Shown: positions 29,545 through 39,118 of the stretch, piece by piece | Numbering within the stretch: position 1 is the stretch's first letter | Layout: each line of letters begins with the position of its first letter | DNA from: Emergencia timonensis | GTDB lineage: Bacteria > Bacillota > Clostridia > Peptostreptococcales > Anaerovoracaceae | DNA: 64,000 bases | Assembly: GCF_900086585.1 (NCBI RefSeq) | Contig: NZ_FLKM01000009.1 | Coordinates: 124,001-188,000, forward strand | Direction: 5' to 3' | The notes under the pieces: generated by a model | Told to the model about the DNA's origin: nothing | Database searches by the model: none | Seen by the model: the letters and a program-made list of their open reading frames with translations, nothing else | Position numbers and translations under genes: made by a program

Positions 29545-30431
29545 GCGTAATTGAAGTAAGCCGCCTGACCAAGGATTATGGCGGCGGCAAAGGCATCTTC
29601 GATGTCAACCTCAGCGTGGAGCGGGGGGAAATCTTTGGCTTCCTGGGACCTAACGGGGCGGGGAAGACTACCACCATCAGAAACCTGCTGGGATTTGTCA
29701 AGCCGGATGCCGGGCAAGTGAAAATCGACGGACTGGACTGCTTTACAGGCGCTGCCAGGATTCATCAAAACCTGGGTTACCTGGCCGGGGAATTGGCTTT
29801 TCTCGACGACCTTTCGGGTAAGCAGATGATTCAGTTCATCGCCGAGTTAAAGGGTGTCAGCGATCAAAATCGTATTGATGAATTGATGGAGCGGTTTGGC
29901 CTCAACCCCCAGGGCAAAATCAAGAAGATGTCCAAGGGAATGAAACAGAAGATCGGCATCGTCTGCGCCTTTATGAACGACCCTGACGTTATCATTTTAG
30001 ACGAGCCCACCAGCGGACTGGACCCTTTGATGCAGAATGAATTCGTCGAGCTTCTCTTAGAAGAGAAGCAAAAAGGAAAGACCATCTTCATGTCTTCCCA
30101 CATCTTTGAAGAGGTGGAACGAACCTGCGACAGAACCGCCATCATTAAAGACGGAAAGATTGTTACCATTGAGGATATGGCCTCGTTGAAAGCCAAAAAA
30201 CAGAAATCCTTTGTCATCACCTTTGACAGCGAAAAAGAACGGCAGCGGTTCTCATCGGAGCCTTTTGAAATCGCCAGAGCAGAGGGAAACACCGCCATCG
30301 TGGTTTTATCTGGCGATGTCGACGGGTTCTTGAAGGCGATAGCAGGCTACCAGGTGCGGGACCTGGACATAAAAGCCTCGTCCCTGGAAGAAATCTTTCT
30401 GCATTATTATGGAGAGGAGGCGGCAAAATGA
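29541..30431 (+). CDS. ABC transporter ATPase (ABC-2 export type)
   Basis: The 296-residue protein has Walker A GPNGAGKTTT, signature MSKGMKQK, Walker B VIILDEPTSGLDP and a C-terminal extension as in drug or bacteriocin ABC-2 exporters. ATG 29541 overlaps the tetR stop, with TTTGGAGG upstream. It partners with the permease that overlaps its 3' end. Confidence 0.93.
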   Translation: MSVIEVSRLTKDYGGGKGIFDVNLSVERGEIFGFLGPNGAGKTTTIRNLLGFVKPDAGQVKIDGLDCFTGAARIHQNLGYLAGELAFLDDLSGKQMIQFIAELKGVSDQNRIDELMERFGLNPQGKIKKMSKGMKQKIGIVCAFMNDPDVIILDEPTSGLDPLMQNEFVELLLEEKQKGKTIFMSSHIFEEVERTCDRTAIIKDGKIVTIEDMASLKAKKQKSFVITFDSEKERQRFSSEPFEIARAEGNTAIVVLSGDVDGFLKAIAGYQVRDLDIKASSLEEIFLHYYGEEAAK

Positions 30432-31228
30432 TTTCCACACCTTTATTAAAACGAAGCCTGTGGTCAGGCTTTAAACTGATGATTCCCTTTATTGCAATTT
30501 TGGCTATGTACAGTGTGATGATCATTTGGATGTACGATCCGGAACTGAGCAAATCCCTGGACCAGTTCCAGGACATCATGCCGGATTTAATGGCCGCTGT
30601 AGGGATGACAGGCAGTACCGGTACTTTGATCGAGTTTATCCACACGTACCTATATGGATTCATCATGCTGTTCATTCCGATCATCTATGTGATTATGCTG
30701 GCAAATAAATTCATCATGCGCTATGTGGACAACGGATCGATTGCATGTATACTGGCTACGGCTAACTCGAGAAAGAGAGTGATTTTCACGCAGATGTTAT
30801 CAGTTACGATTCTGGTCGTCGTACTGATCGGGATTTCTACTGCAATCGGCTGCGTCAGCAGCGCCGTCATGTTTCCCGGAGATTTGGACGTCACAAGGTA
30901 TCTAAAGCTCAATGGAGCAGTCGTTCTGTTTGACCTGGCAATCAGTGGAATCTGTGTGTTTGCCGCCTGTTTCTTTAATGAAAGCAGATGGTATCTGGCT
31001 TTGGGTGGGGGACTGCCTTTGGTCTTTTATGTCATTCAAATGATGGCCAACATGGGCGATAAGCTGGAAAATCTGAGGTATGTGACGATTTATACTCTGA
31101 TGCCCGGCCAGGATATTTTAGCAGGTACGGGAAATGTGGCGCTTTGCTGCATCACGATGGTTCTGATTTGGCTGATATTCTATGCGGCGGGAGGCCTGAT
31201 CTTCATAAAAAAGGATTTATCCGTATAA
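30428..31228 (+). CDS. ABC-2 type permease
   Basis: The 266-residue protein has six hydrophobic segments, including IPFIAILAMYSVMIIWMY, FIMLFIPIIYVIMLANKFI and a C-terminal ALCCITMVLIWLIFYAAGGLIF. It is the membrane half of the exporter. ATG 30428 overlaps the ATPase stop, with GGAGAGGAGG upstream. The substrate is unknown. Confidence 0.88.
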   Translation: MISTPLLKRSLWSGFKLMIPFIAILAMYSVMIIWMYDPELSKSLDQFQDIMPDLMAAVGMTGSTGTLIEFIHTYLYGFIMLFIPIIYVIMLANKFIMRYVDNGSIACILATANSRKRVIFTQMLSVTILVVVLIGISTAIGCVSSAVMFPGDLDVTRYLKLNGAVVLFDLAISGICVFAACFFNESRWYLALGGGLPLVFYVIQMMANMGDKLENLRYVTIYTLMPGQDILAGTGNVALCCITMVLIWLIFYAAGGLIFIKKDLSV

Positions 31229-31238
31229 CTGGCAGTAT

Positions 31239-31277
31239 AAAAGAGAGTTTTCCAACCTTGGAAGCTCTCTTTTCTTT
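31239..31277 (+). terminator. Terminator of TetR-ABC operon
   Basis: AAAAGAGAG (31239-31247) with an inner TTCC pairs with GGAA and CTCTCTTTT (31265-31273), followed by a T-rich tract. Confidence 0.88.
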
Positions 31278-31307
31278 ATTTTCCAACAGGTTTTTTTAGA
31301 AAAGAAC

Positions 31308-31336
31308 TTGTTAATTAGATTACGAGATATTACAAT
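31308..31336 (+). promoter_or_regulatory. Promoter of GGDEF/EAL gene
   Basis: TTGTTA (31308-31313) and TACAAT (31331-31336) are spaced by 17 bases, and the chosen start codon lies 44 bases downstream. Confidence 0.65.
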
Positions 31337-31379
31337 AGAAGCCAAGGGATACGACTTGCAGTGTGAAGGAGAGTGTGAA

Positions 31380-33935
31380 ATGTCCAACCATGACGAAAAC
31401 TTATTTTCAGGAACTTTTTTGCTAGAAATCGTGAAAGAACTCAACGCAAACGTCTATATCACAGATATTGAGACGAATCACATCGTGTACATGAACGATA
31501 CGATGAAGAAAGACTTCCGCCTGGACCATCCGGAAGGGAAAGTCTGCTGGCAGGTGTTACAAGAGAACATGTCAGAGCGCTGCCAATTTTGCAGAATCAG
31601 TGAATTACTGCAGAATGGGGGAAAAGGCTGTCTTTGGGTTGAGGAAAATACGAAGACGGGAAAGGTCTATCAAAATTATGATCGCCTGATTGAAAACGAA
31701 GGTAAAAAGTACTTTGTGCAGTGTTCGTCAGACGTGACGGAATTTACCAAAATGTCGAGGACTGCGCGTACTGACGAGCTGACCAGTATGCTGAACAGGC
31801 GCGCCGGCAAAGAAAAATTAATCGAATTGATCGACATGGCAAAAGACAAGGAAAAGATTATCACAGTCGTCCTGTGCGATGTCAATCAGCTGAAAAAAAT
31901 CAACGACCTTTATGGACATATAGAAGGAGACCGCCTTTTACGATATTTCTCTTCTATCATTCGGCAGAACATCAGCAAAAGAGACTTAGTGTTCCGACTC
32001 AGCGGAGATGAATTCGTTCTGGCCTTTTATGACAAAGACGCCAAGGAGGCGGAGAAAAAGGTACAGTGGGTCAAGAAACAGCTGAAAGAAGAGAAGAACA
32101 GCTTTTCTGTTCAGTACGAAGTCTCTTTCAGCTATGGCCTTATGGAAATTTATCCGGAAGATCAATATATCCTTTCTGATATCATTTCCCGTGCAGATGA
32201 ACGGATGTATCTGCAGAAGCGGGATTATCACATTAAGCAAGCCAAGATGGAACTGCAGCAAGTTACCGAAAATCAGGCAGTTACAGACTTTGAATACGAC
32301 AAAGATCACCTTTACGACGCCCTGTCCGGCAGCGTAGACGACTATGTTTTTGTTGGCAATATGAAGACAGGGACCTTTCGTTATCCTCCTGCAATGGTAG
32401 AGGCTTTTGGGCTGCCCGGAGAAGTGGTGGAAAACGCCGCAGCCTTTTGGTCAGATTTGATTCATCCCCACGACGAAAAAGCGTTCCTGGAAAGCAACCA
32501 GGAAATTGCTGACGGCAGAACCAATTACCACGATATCGAATATCGCGCTAAGAATGTAAAAGGAGAGTGGATCTGGCTCAGGTGCAGGGGCAGGATGATT
32601 ACCAACCAAGAAGGGGAACCCTATCTGTTTGCAGGCATGATAACGAATCAGGGCAAAAAGGATAAGACGGATCATATGACAGGTCTCTTTAATAAGTATG
32701 AGTTTGAAGGGGCAGTCAAAGAGTTTCTCGTCAACGAAAATGCAGAAAAAATGGGCATTATGATTCTGAATCTGGATTCGTTTAAGAACATCAACGACTT
32801 TTACGATCAGTCCTTCGGCGATGAGATTCTGCGCATCACCGCGCAGAAAATACAGTCCATGCTGCCGCCGGCCGCCCGGCTGTATCGTTTGGATGGCGAC
32901 CAGTTCGGCATCTTTATGCCTGGCAGTGATGAAAACGAAGGACTAGCTGTCTTCGGCAGAATCCAGCGGACGTTCTATAAACAGCAGGAGCACAATGGAA
33001 GAAAATATTTCTGTACGTTATCGGCCGGCTATGTCTCCTATCCGAAGGATGGGGACAACTATCTGGATTTACTGAAGTACGCTCACTATTCGTTGGAGTA
33101 TTCCAAGCTGATGGGTAAAAATCGGATTACGTTGTTTTCGGATGATATTTTATATAAAAAGGCCAGAACCCTGGAACTGAATCAGCTGCTCAGAGAAAGC
33201 ATTGACAGAGGATTTATCGGATTTTCTGTCCACTACCAGCCGCAGATTGATTCATGCACTGGCGAGGTGTACGGCGCGGAGGCTTTGGCCAGATGGCATT
33301 GTACAGAGTACGGTGACGTGTCTCCGATAGAATTTATACCTCTTTTGGAGCAGAACGGCTTAATTGTGCAGTTGGGAAAGTGGGTCTTTGAGCAGGCGGC
33401 GCACCAGTGCAAAAAGTGGAGCCGTGTAAAAGACGATTTCCATATGAGCGTCAATCTGTCCTATCGGCAGCTTTTGGACGGAACGATTCTGGATTTTATG
33501 CAGGCAACTCTGCACGAAATTAATCTGGATCCGTCCAAAATTACCATGGAATTGACAGAGACTTATCTGATTGAGGAGAACAGCACTCTGCGAAAGATTG
33601 TCGACGGCATGCAGGACTTGGGAATCCAGATCGCTATGGATGACTTCGGCAAGGGGTACTCTTCCTTGTTTTCACTGAAAACCCTGCCGGTAGATATTGT
33701 GAAAATTGATCGAGGATTTGTAAAAAATATCAATACAGATTTGTTCAACGCCACCTTTGTGAGGACGATTACAGAGCTTTGCCACGACGTAGGTAAAAAA
33801 GTCTGCCTGGAGGGTGTTGAAACAGAAATCGAATACAATGCGATCAAAGATAAGGGCATCGAGTTGATACAGGGCTTTTTCTTTGGACGACCTGTACCGG
33901 CGGATGTATTTGAAAGCCTGTTTTTTCAAGATTAG
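31380..33935 (+). CDS. PAS-GGDEF-PAS-GGDEF-EAL signalling protein
   Basis: The 851-residue cytoplasmic protein begins with a PAS-like domain (about 15-125) containing clustered Cys residues. The first GGDEF domain (about 130-290) has RLSGDEF, compatible with diguanylate cyclase activity. A second PAS (about 310-430) is followed by a second GGDEF whose motif is degenerate (LDGDQF). The C-terminal EAL phosphodiesterase domain (about 600-845) has EALAR, DDFGKGYSSL and EGVET intact. It can therefore potentially make and break cyclic-di-GMP. ATG 31380 follows GAAGGAGAG; the upstream in-frame codon at 31308 lies in the promoter. A sensor kinase gene follows 44 bases later. Confidence 0.9.
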   Translation: MSNHDENLFSGTFLLEIVKELNANVYITDIETNHIVYMNDTMKKDFRLDHPEGKVCWQVLQENMSERCQFCRISELLQNGGKGCLWVEENTKTGKVYQNYDRLIENEGKKYFVQCSSDVTEFTKMSRTARTDELTSMLNRRAGKEKLIELIDMAKDKEKIITVVLCDVNQLKKINDLYGHIEGDRLLRYFSSIIRQNISKRDLVFRLSGDEFVLAFYDKDAKEAEKKVQWVKKQLKEEKNSFSVQYEVSFSYGLMEIYPEDQYILSDIISRADERMYLQKRDYHIKQAKMELQQVTENQAVTDFEYDKDHLYDALSGSVDDYVFVGNMKTGTFRYPPAMVEAFGLPGEVVENAAAFWSDLIHPHDEKAFLESNQEIADGRTNYHDIEYRAKNVKGEWIWLRCRGRMITNQEGEPYLFAGMITNQGKKDKTDHMTGLFNKYEFEGAVKEFLVNENAEKMGIMILNLDSFKNINDFYDQSFGDEILRITAQKIQSMLPPAARLYRLDGDQFGIFMPGSDENEGLAVFGRIQRTFYKQQEHNGRKYFCTLSAGYVSYPKDGDNYLDLLKYAHYSLEYSKLMGKNRITLFSDDILYKKARTLELNQLLRESIDRGFIGFSVHYQPQIDSCTGEVYGAEALARWHCTEYGDVSPIEFIPLLEQNGLIVQLGKWVFEQAAHQCKKWSRVKDDFHMSVNLSYRQLLDGTILDFMQATLHEINLDPSKITMELTETYLIEENSTLRKIVDGMQDLGIQIAMDDFGKGYSSLFSLKTLPVDIVKIDRGFVKNINTDLFNATFVRTITELCHDVGKKVCLEGVETEIEYNAIKDKGIELIQGFFFGRPVPADVFESLFFQD

Positions 33936-33979
33936 ACGAGGCTGATTAATTTTTGATTTTCCTAAAGGGAGACTGACTT

Positions 33980-36787
33980 ATGAAAGAAGTACTGGCACGA
34001 CATTTGAAATGCTATACCGTAATATTCCTAATAATGGTTCTGCTGTTTATGATCTGTTCACCTGCTTTGGCAGAGACGAAATCGTCTGGCAAGTCCACCT
34101 CGAGCCATAAGTCCCGCGTGCTTAAGGTGGCCTTTCCATCAGTGCCGGGTATGTCAGAGACAGATGAGAACGGCACCCATCACGGTCTGGTGGTAGACTA
34201 TCTCAATGAAATTGCCAAGTATACGGGATGGGAATACGAGTATGTGCCCATCGATGATGTCTTACAGATGTTTGAAGATTTTAAAGCAGGCAAATATGAT
34301 CTCCTGGGCGGGCAGTATTATGTTAACGGTCTGGAGAACCAGTACGGATATCCTGATTTTAATACTGGATACAGCCGCTCCTGTCTTTTGGCACGCAAAA
34401 ATGACCGCAGCATCCGCAGCAACGATATAGAGAGCATGAATGGCAAGACCATCGGTGTCTACGAAAAAGCAGAAGAAAACATCCGGCGGCTCAAAGAATT
34501 TCTGACGTTTAACGGCATAAAGTGCACGATAAAAGAATACAGCTTTGAGGAATTGGGGAAAGACGGCACCCTCTATGCTTATCTGGAGAACGGTGATGTG
34601 GACCTATTGCTTGGAAATGCCCAAGACAGAGACAATGATTTACGCTTGGTCGTCTCCTATGATTCGCAGCCGTTTTACATTGTAACCACGCCGGATAATA
34701 AAGAAGTGCTGGACGGATTGAACATGGCCATGGAGCGGATTACTGACGCCAATCCCAATTTTGGCAAAGAGAGATATGAGGCTAATTTTCATAACACTGA
34801 CGTTGATATTCAGCTGACCGATGAGGAAATCCAATATGTGAAGGGAAGGGACGCGGTAACGGTAGCCGTTCCAAAGACCTGGCACCCCTTGTTTTGCAAT
34901 AACATAGATGATCTGCACAATGGCCTGGTGCCGGATATGTTGGAGGAAATCAATTCCTTTACTGGATTAAAATTTGAATATGTGTATGCAGATAGTTATG
35001 GCGATGCAATTAAGCTGGTACAACAGGGCAAGGCCGAGATGCTCGGCTTCTATCTGGGCACTGAAGATGAGGCAGTCCAGCATAAACTGATCCTATCGGC
35101 GTCTTATGCTTCGATGAATAATCTGGTGGTACGCAACAAATCGTCCAACTATCCAGATCAGAAACTGATAGGGGCGGTAATTGACGGACAGACTCTGCCT
35201 TCTGATATTAAGGCAGTAAAAGTGAAATCTTATACCAGCATAGGAAAGGCGCTTGCTGCAGTGAACAAAGGAGAGGCTGACTTTGTCTATGGACTGTCCT
35301 CCCGGTTGGAACAGGAGATTCAGCAGCATCATTTTACTAATCTAGTGCCAGTTACGCTGGCCGATGAAAGCAGTTATGCCTGTTTTGCTTATGCACAGCC
35401 CGCTGAGACGGACTTGCTTACAATCATCAACAAGGCAGTCAACAGCCTTTCTGGTGAGGAGAAAAGTTCGCTATTGAACCAGAACTTAGTTTCTCCTGGT
35501 GAGAGCCAATTGAACCTGGAAGAGTTGATTTACGCCGATCCTGTAGCATTCGTCGTTGTTTTGGCGGTCGTCTTAATTATGATAGCGGGGGCCATTCTGC
35601 TGGTTACACGTTCTCGCATGAAAGCTGCCGTCATTCAGAGCAACTTGGAAAGGGCAGAGGCGGAGAGCAGGGCAAAGGGTGAGTTTTTGTCCCGCATGAG
35701 TCATGAAATTCGTACACCGATGAATGCCATTGTCGGATTGGCTGATTTGACAGGCATGATGAATGACGTTCCTGTCGATGTGCGCGAAAATCTTTCCAAG
35801 ATTCGTTCTTCTTCTCAATACCTGTTGGGACTGATTAACGATATTTTGGATATGAGCCGCATTGACAGCGGAATGCTTTCTATCGCTAAGGAGCCTTTCT
35901 CTCTGAACCAGATGTTGGACAGTCTGCAGAGTATGATGGAGTCAGAAGCACAGCGGCGTGGAATTTTGTTTATTGTTGAAAAATCAGTCAACGAAGGCGT
36001 TTTGCTGGGCGATGCCATTCGTCTGCGCCAGGTGCTGACAAATTTGCTTTCCAATGCCTTTAAGTTTACGCCGGAGGGCGGAAAGGTTCTGCTGCGCATC
36101 GCGGAAAATGAGAGGAATGATGAAGACGCCACTTACTGTTTTCAGGTCATAGACAACGGTGTGGGGATTGCCGCTGAAGATCAGGAGCGGATATTCAGTT
36201 CCTTTGAACAACTGGGGACCAGCTTTTCGCAGAGCCAGGGAACCGGACTGGGCCTGGCGATCAGCCGTAACATTGTAGAACTGATGGGCGGCGAGCTGCA
36301 GCTACAGAGCGAAGTCGGAAACGGCAGCGAATTCTATTTTAATGTCACTCTTCCTTTCGGAAAGCCGGAAGAAAACGGTGAACGGGCCGCACTGGACAGG
36401 AGCTTAGCGGGGATAAAGATCCTGCTAGCCGAGGACAATAATCTGAATGCCGAAATCGCCATGCGTCTATTGGAAATTAAGGGCGCTATCGTAATCCGCG
36501 GTGAAGATGGAAAGCGAGCATTAGATATCTTTGAGAAGAGTCAGACTGGCGAATACGATGTGATCTTGATGGACGTGCAGATGCCCAACTTGAACGGTCT
36601 GGACGCTGCGCGGGCAATTCGGGCATTGCCGCGTCCCGATGCGGCGACAATTCCGATTATCGCCATGACAGCCAGTTCTTTCCAAAAAGATGTGGACGCG
36701 GCCATGGAAGCCGGCATGACTGGCTTTATATCAAAACCCCTCGATGTCAATTATCTATATCAGACCTTGATGGATTCTCTAAAATAA
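33980..36787 (+). CDS. Hybrid histidine kinase with two SBP_bac_3 sensor domains
   Basis: The 935-residue protein has an N-terminal signal/membrane helix, two tandem periplasmic-binding-like (SBP_bac_3) domains (about 48-270 and 285-500), and a transmembrane helix (VVVLAVVLIMIAGAILLV). These are followed by a HisKA domain with phospho-acceptor His in SHEIRTPMN, an ATPase domain (NLLSNAFKF, DNGVGI, GTGLGLAIS) and a receiver domain with LLAEDNN, phospho-Asp in ILMDVQMP and the SKPLD Lys. This BvgS-like layout suggests extracytoplasmic sensing of a small solute. No separate DNA-binding response regulator is adjacent; output may pass through the GGDEF/EAL neighbour (inference). Confidence 0.93.
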   Translation: MKEVLARHLKCYTVIFLIMVLLFMICSPALAETKSSGKSTSSHKSRVLKVAFPSVPGMSETDENGTHHGLVVDYLNEIAKYTGWEYEYVPIDDVLQMFEDFKAGKYDLLGGQYYVNGLENQYGYPDFNTGYSRSCLLARKNDRSIRSNDIESMNGKTIGVYEKAEENIRRLKEFLTFNGIKCTIKEYSFEELGKDGTLYAYLENGDVDLLLGNAQDRDNDLRLVVSYDSQPFYIVTTPDNKEVLDGLNMAMERITDANPNFGKERYEANFHNTDVDIQLTDEEIQYVKGRDAVTVAVPKTWHPLFCNNIDDLHNGLVPDMLEEINSFTGLKFEYVYADSYGDAIKLVQQGKAEMLGFYLGTEDEAVQHKLILSASYASMNNLVVRNKSSNYPDQKLIGAVIDGQTLPSDIKAVKVKSYTSIGKALAAVNKGEADFVYGLSSRLEQEIQQHHFTNLVPVTLADESSYACFAYAQPAETDLLTIINKAVNSLSGEEKSSLLNQNLVSPGESQLNLEELIYADPVAFVVVLAVVLIMIAGAILLVTRSRMKAAVIQSNLERAEAESRAKGEFLSRMSHEIRTPMNAIVGLADLTGMMNDVPVDVRENLSKIRSSSQYLLGLINDILDMSRIDSGMLSIAKEPFSLNQMLDSLQSMMESEAQRRGILFIVEKSVNEGVLLGDAIRLRQVLTNLLSNAFKFTPEGGKVLLRIAENERNDEDATYCFQVIDNGVGIAAEDQERIFSSFEQLGTSFSQSQGTGLGLAISRNIVELMGGELQLQSEVGNGSEFYFNVTLPFGKPEENGERAALDRSLAGIKILLAEDNNLNAEIAMRLLEIKGAIVIRGEDGKRALDIFEKSQTGEYDVILMDVQMPNLNGLDAARAIRALPRPDAATIPIIAMTASSFQKDVDAAMEAGMTGFISKPLDVNYLYQTLMDSLK

Positions 36788-36802
36788 AAGCTGATACCAG
36801 AC

Positions 36803-36840
36803 AGCCGAAGCTTGCAGTATGCAGACTTCGGCTATTTTGA
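36803..36840 (+). terminator. Terminator of hybrid kinase gene
   Basis: AGCCGAAG (36803-36810) pairs with CTTCGGCT (36826-36833), followed by ATTTT. Confidence 0.75.
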
Positions 36841-36958
36841 TTCATAGGAAATCGCGCTTTGCTAATTTCCAATGACTCAAAAAGTGGTGTGCGCAGAGTG
36901 ACGGCAGTCAATTTCTGACATGCTGCTTGTTTGCTTCTTTGCTGGCAGCAAGCCTGAG

Positions 36959-37428
36959 TTACGCAGAAGTGGGCGGGAAGAGGGAAATCGTTAAGCATGG
37001 GCGTGAGATGCCAGGCGGATTGCGTAACTCAATTGGTCCTGGTAACGCATGGTTACGCAGAAGTGGGCGGGAAGAGGGAAATCGTTAAGCAGGGGCGTGA
37101 GATGCCAGGCGGATTGCGTAACTCGATCGGTCTTGGTAACACCTGGTTACGCAGAAGTGAGCGGGAAGAGGGAAATCGTTAAGCAGGGGCGTGAGATGCC
37201 AGGCGGATTGCGTAACTCGATTGGTCTTGGTAACGCCTGGTTACGCAGGAGTGGGCGGGAAGAGGGAAGTCGTTAAGCATGGGCGCGCGATGCCAGGCGG
37301 ATTGCGTAACTCGATCGGTCCTGGTAACGCCTGGTAACGCAGGAGTGAGCGGGAAGAGGGAAATCGTTAAGCAGGGGCGTGAGATGCAAGGCGGATTGCG
37401 TAACTCGATTGGTCTTGGTAAGGTAAGA
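36959..37428. repeat. Five tandem 94-bp repeats
   Basis: Units begin at 36959, 37053, 37147, 37241 and 37335, each starting TTACGCAG (TAACGCAG in the last) and spaced exactly 94 bases. Copies differ at only a few positions. Within each period TGCGTAAC and GTTACGCA form a perfect 8-base inverted repeat (for example 37021-37028 with 37052-37059), with GGTAAC inside the loop. The period is not a multiple of three and frames drift between copies, so it is non-coding. There are no unique spacers, so it is not CRISPR. Confidence 0.85.
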
Positions 37429-37573
37429 AGGAGTGAAACGCAAATATTGATTATATCTTTTAGCGGAAATTTGTGTTATAACCCTTCTTCCTATCTTCCG
37501 GCGTTGCCGTAAGGTAAGAAGGGTTGAATCATAAATAATAATTGTATCTTTATAGGTGTATTTATGGTATAAT
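37419..37573 (+). repeat. Duplicated promoter-like segment and hairpin
   Basis: Two diverged 64-base segments, 37419-37482 and 37510-37573, align without gaps and both begin TAAGGTAAGAAGG and end in TTATAAC/GTATAAT. Between and partly inside them, AACCCTTCTT (from about 37480) can pair with AAGAAGGGTT (to about 37525). The second copy supplies the helicase promoter; the first may be a decayed version. Confidence 0.5.
37565..37573 (+). promoter_or_regulatory. Extended -10 promoter of DEAD-box helicase
   Basis: TGG-TATAAT is an extended -10 element, 34 bases before the helicase start. No good -35 box is seen at the standard distance. Confidence 0.5.
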
Positions 37574-37606
37574 TATATGTTACAGTTAACAGAAAGTGAG
37601 AATTAA

Positions 37607-39118
37607 ATGAATTATAACGAATCAAAAATTAGTAAGATGATACTTAACGGCCTTGAGGAGATGGGTTTTGTAAAGATGACGCCGATCCAGGAGATGGCAA
37701 TTCCAGAACTCATGGAGGGCAGAGATATCATAGGTCAGGCCCAGACCGGTACCGGTAAGACTGCAGCTTTTGGCATACCTATGATAGAAGGCATTGATCC
37801 TAAGGACAACGGCGTGCAGGGGCTGATTCTATGTCCTACCAGAGAACTTGCCATTCAGGCGTCAGAAGAACTGAAGAAGATGGCAAAGCATGTAGCTGGG
37901 GTCAAAGTCGTAGCTATCTATGGAGGCCAGGATATAGAGAGACAATTTAAAGCGCTGAAGGGCAGGGTATCTATCGTCGTCGGAACACCTGGCAGAGTGA
38001 TGGACCACATGAGACGCAAAACGTTAAACTTTGATAATTTGAAGATGCTGGTTTTGGATGAGGCAGACGAGATGCTCAATATGGGTTTCCGTGAAGATAT
38101 CGAAACTATCTGCCGTGCAATGCCAGAGGAACGTCAGACCGCTCTTTTCTCTGCCACCATGCCAAAGGAAATTTTAGAGATTACGGAGCAATATCAAAAA
38201 AATGCTAAGCTGGTCAAGGTGAAGCAGGAAGAACTGACCATACCGCTAGTAAAACAGGTTCATTATGTTGTAAAGGGCAGAGAAAAGGATACCTCCCTCT
38301 GCAGGCTTCTCGATTACATGTCCCCCCAGCGGGCTTTGATCTTCTGCAACACAAAGAGAAAAGTAGATCAACTGACTTTGCTGCTGAAATCAAAGGGTTA
38401 TGCGGCTGAGGCGCTGCACGGCGACCTGTCCCAGCACCAGAGAGACAGAGTGATGAATTTGTTCAGAAACGGCAGCCTGGAGCTTTTGCTGGCTACTGAC
38501 GTTGCGGCTCGCGGAATTGACGTAGATGATGTAGATATGGTGTTCAACTACGATATGCCACAGGATATGGAATATTATGTCCATCGAATCGGACGTACGG
38601 GAAGAGCTGGCAAAAACGGCAAAGCGGTGTCTTTGATCACCAGCCGCGAGAAATACAAGATTGACTCTCTGGAGAACTATTGCAACACGGAGATCAAACG
38701 AAAAGATATGCCGACGGCGACCAGCGCTATGACGGTAAAGGCCTATAAAAATGTAAAGGATGCCATGGACTATTGTCAGGATAAGGACCTGGTACCGTAC
38801 ATGAAGATCGTTTATAAGCAATGCGTGGAGGAAGAGATGGAACCGCTGATGGTGGCAGCAGCTTTCCTCAGACAGAGTTTGGGCGAAATCGAGGCGGAGC
38901 CGAAGCAGGAAAACAGGGCCAGCAGAGGCGATAGATCTGGCAAAGGCGGACGCTCGGGCAAATCCGGCAAGGACGGCCGTCACGGAAAGAAGCCGGAAGT
39001 GCCGGGCGGACGTGCAGGCCGAGACAAGAAGAAAGGTAACAAGGATGGAAAGAGGACAAAGAGTTCAAGTAAAGATAGAGGATATGACAGAAGCCGGCCA
39101 GGGCGTAGGAAGAAGTAA
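37607..39118 (+). CDS. DEAD-box RNA helicase (CshA/DeaD type)
   Basis: The 503-residue protein has the full set of helicase motifs in order: Q motif, AQTGTGKT, PTRELA, GTPGR, DEAD (VLDEADEML), SAT, ARGID and HRIGRTGR. The basic C-terminal tail (about 425-503) is rich in Arg, Gly, Lys and Ser and would bind RNA non-specifically. Such helicases help ribosome assembly and RNA turnover. The last 74 bases overlap, in another frame, the start of the rRNA methyltransferase gene, linking two ribosome-related functions. ATG 37607 follows AGAAAGTGAG. Confidence 0.93.
   Translation: MNYNESKISKMILNGLEEMGFVKMTPIQEMAIPELMEGRDIIGQAQTGTGKTAAFGIPMIEGIDPKDNGVQGLILCPTRELAIQASEELKKMAKHVAGVKVVAIYGGQDIERQFKALKGRVSIVVGTPGRVMDHMRRKTLNFDNLKMLVLDEADEMLNMGFREDIETICRAMPEERQTALFSATMPKEILEITEQYQKNAKLVKVKQEELTIPLVKQVHYVVKGREKDTSLCRLLDYMSPQRALIFCNTKRKVDQLTLLLKSKGYAAEALHGDLSQHQRDRVMNLFRNGSLELLLATDVAARGIDVDDVDMVFNYDMPQDMEYYVHRIGRTGRAGKNGKAVSLITSREKYKIDSLENYCNTEIKRKDMPTATSAMTVKAYKNVKDAMDYCQDKDLVPYMKIVYKQCVEEEMEPLMVAAAFLRQSLGEIEAEPKQENRASRGDRSGKGGRSGKSGKDGRHGKKPEVPGGRAGRDKKKGNKDGKRTKSSSKDRGYDRSRPGRRKK

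Noticed and set aside
36959..37428. CRISPR array
   Set aside because: Repeats are 94 bases, directly contiguous and without unique spacers; no cas gene is nearby.
36997..37512. Three overlapping ORFs with repeated peptide sequence
   Set aside because: They are translations of the 94-bp tandem repeats; the period is not divisible by three and the frame changes between copies, so coding is unlikely.
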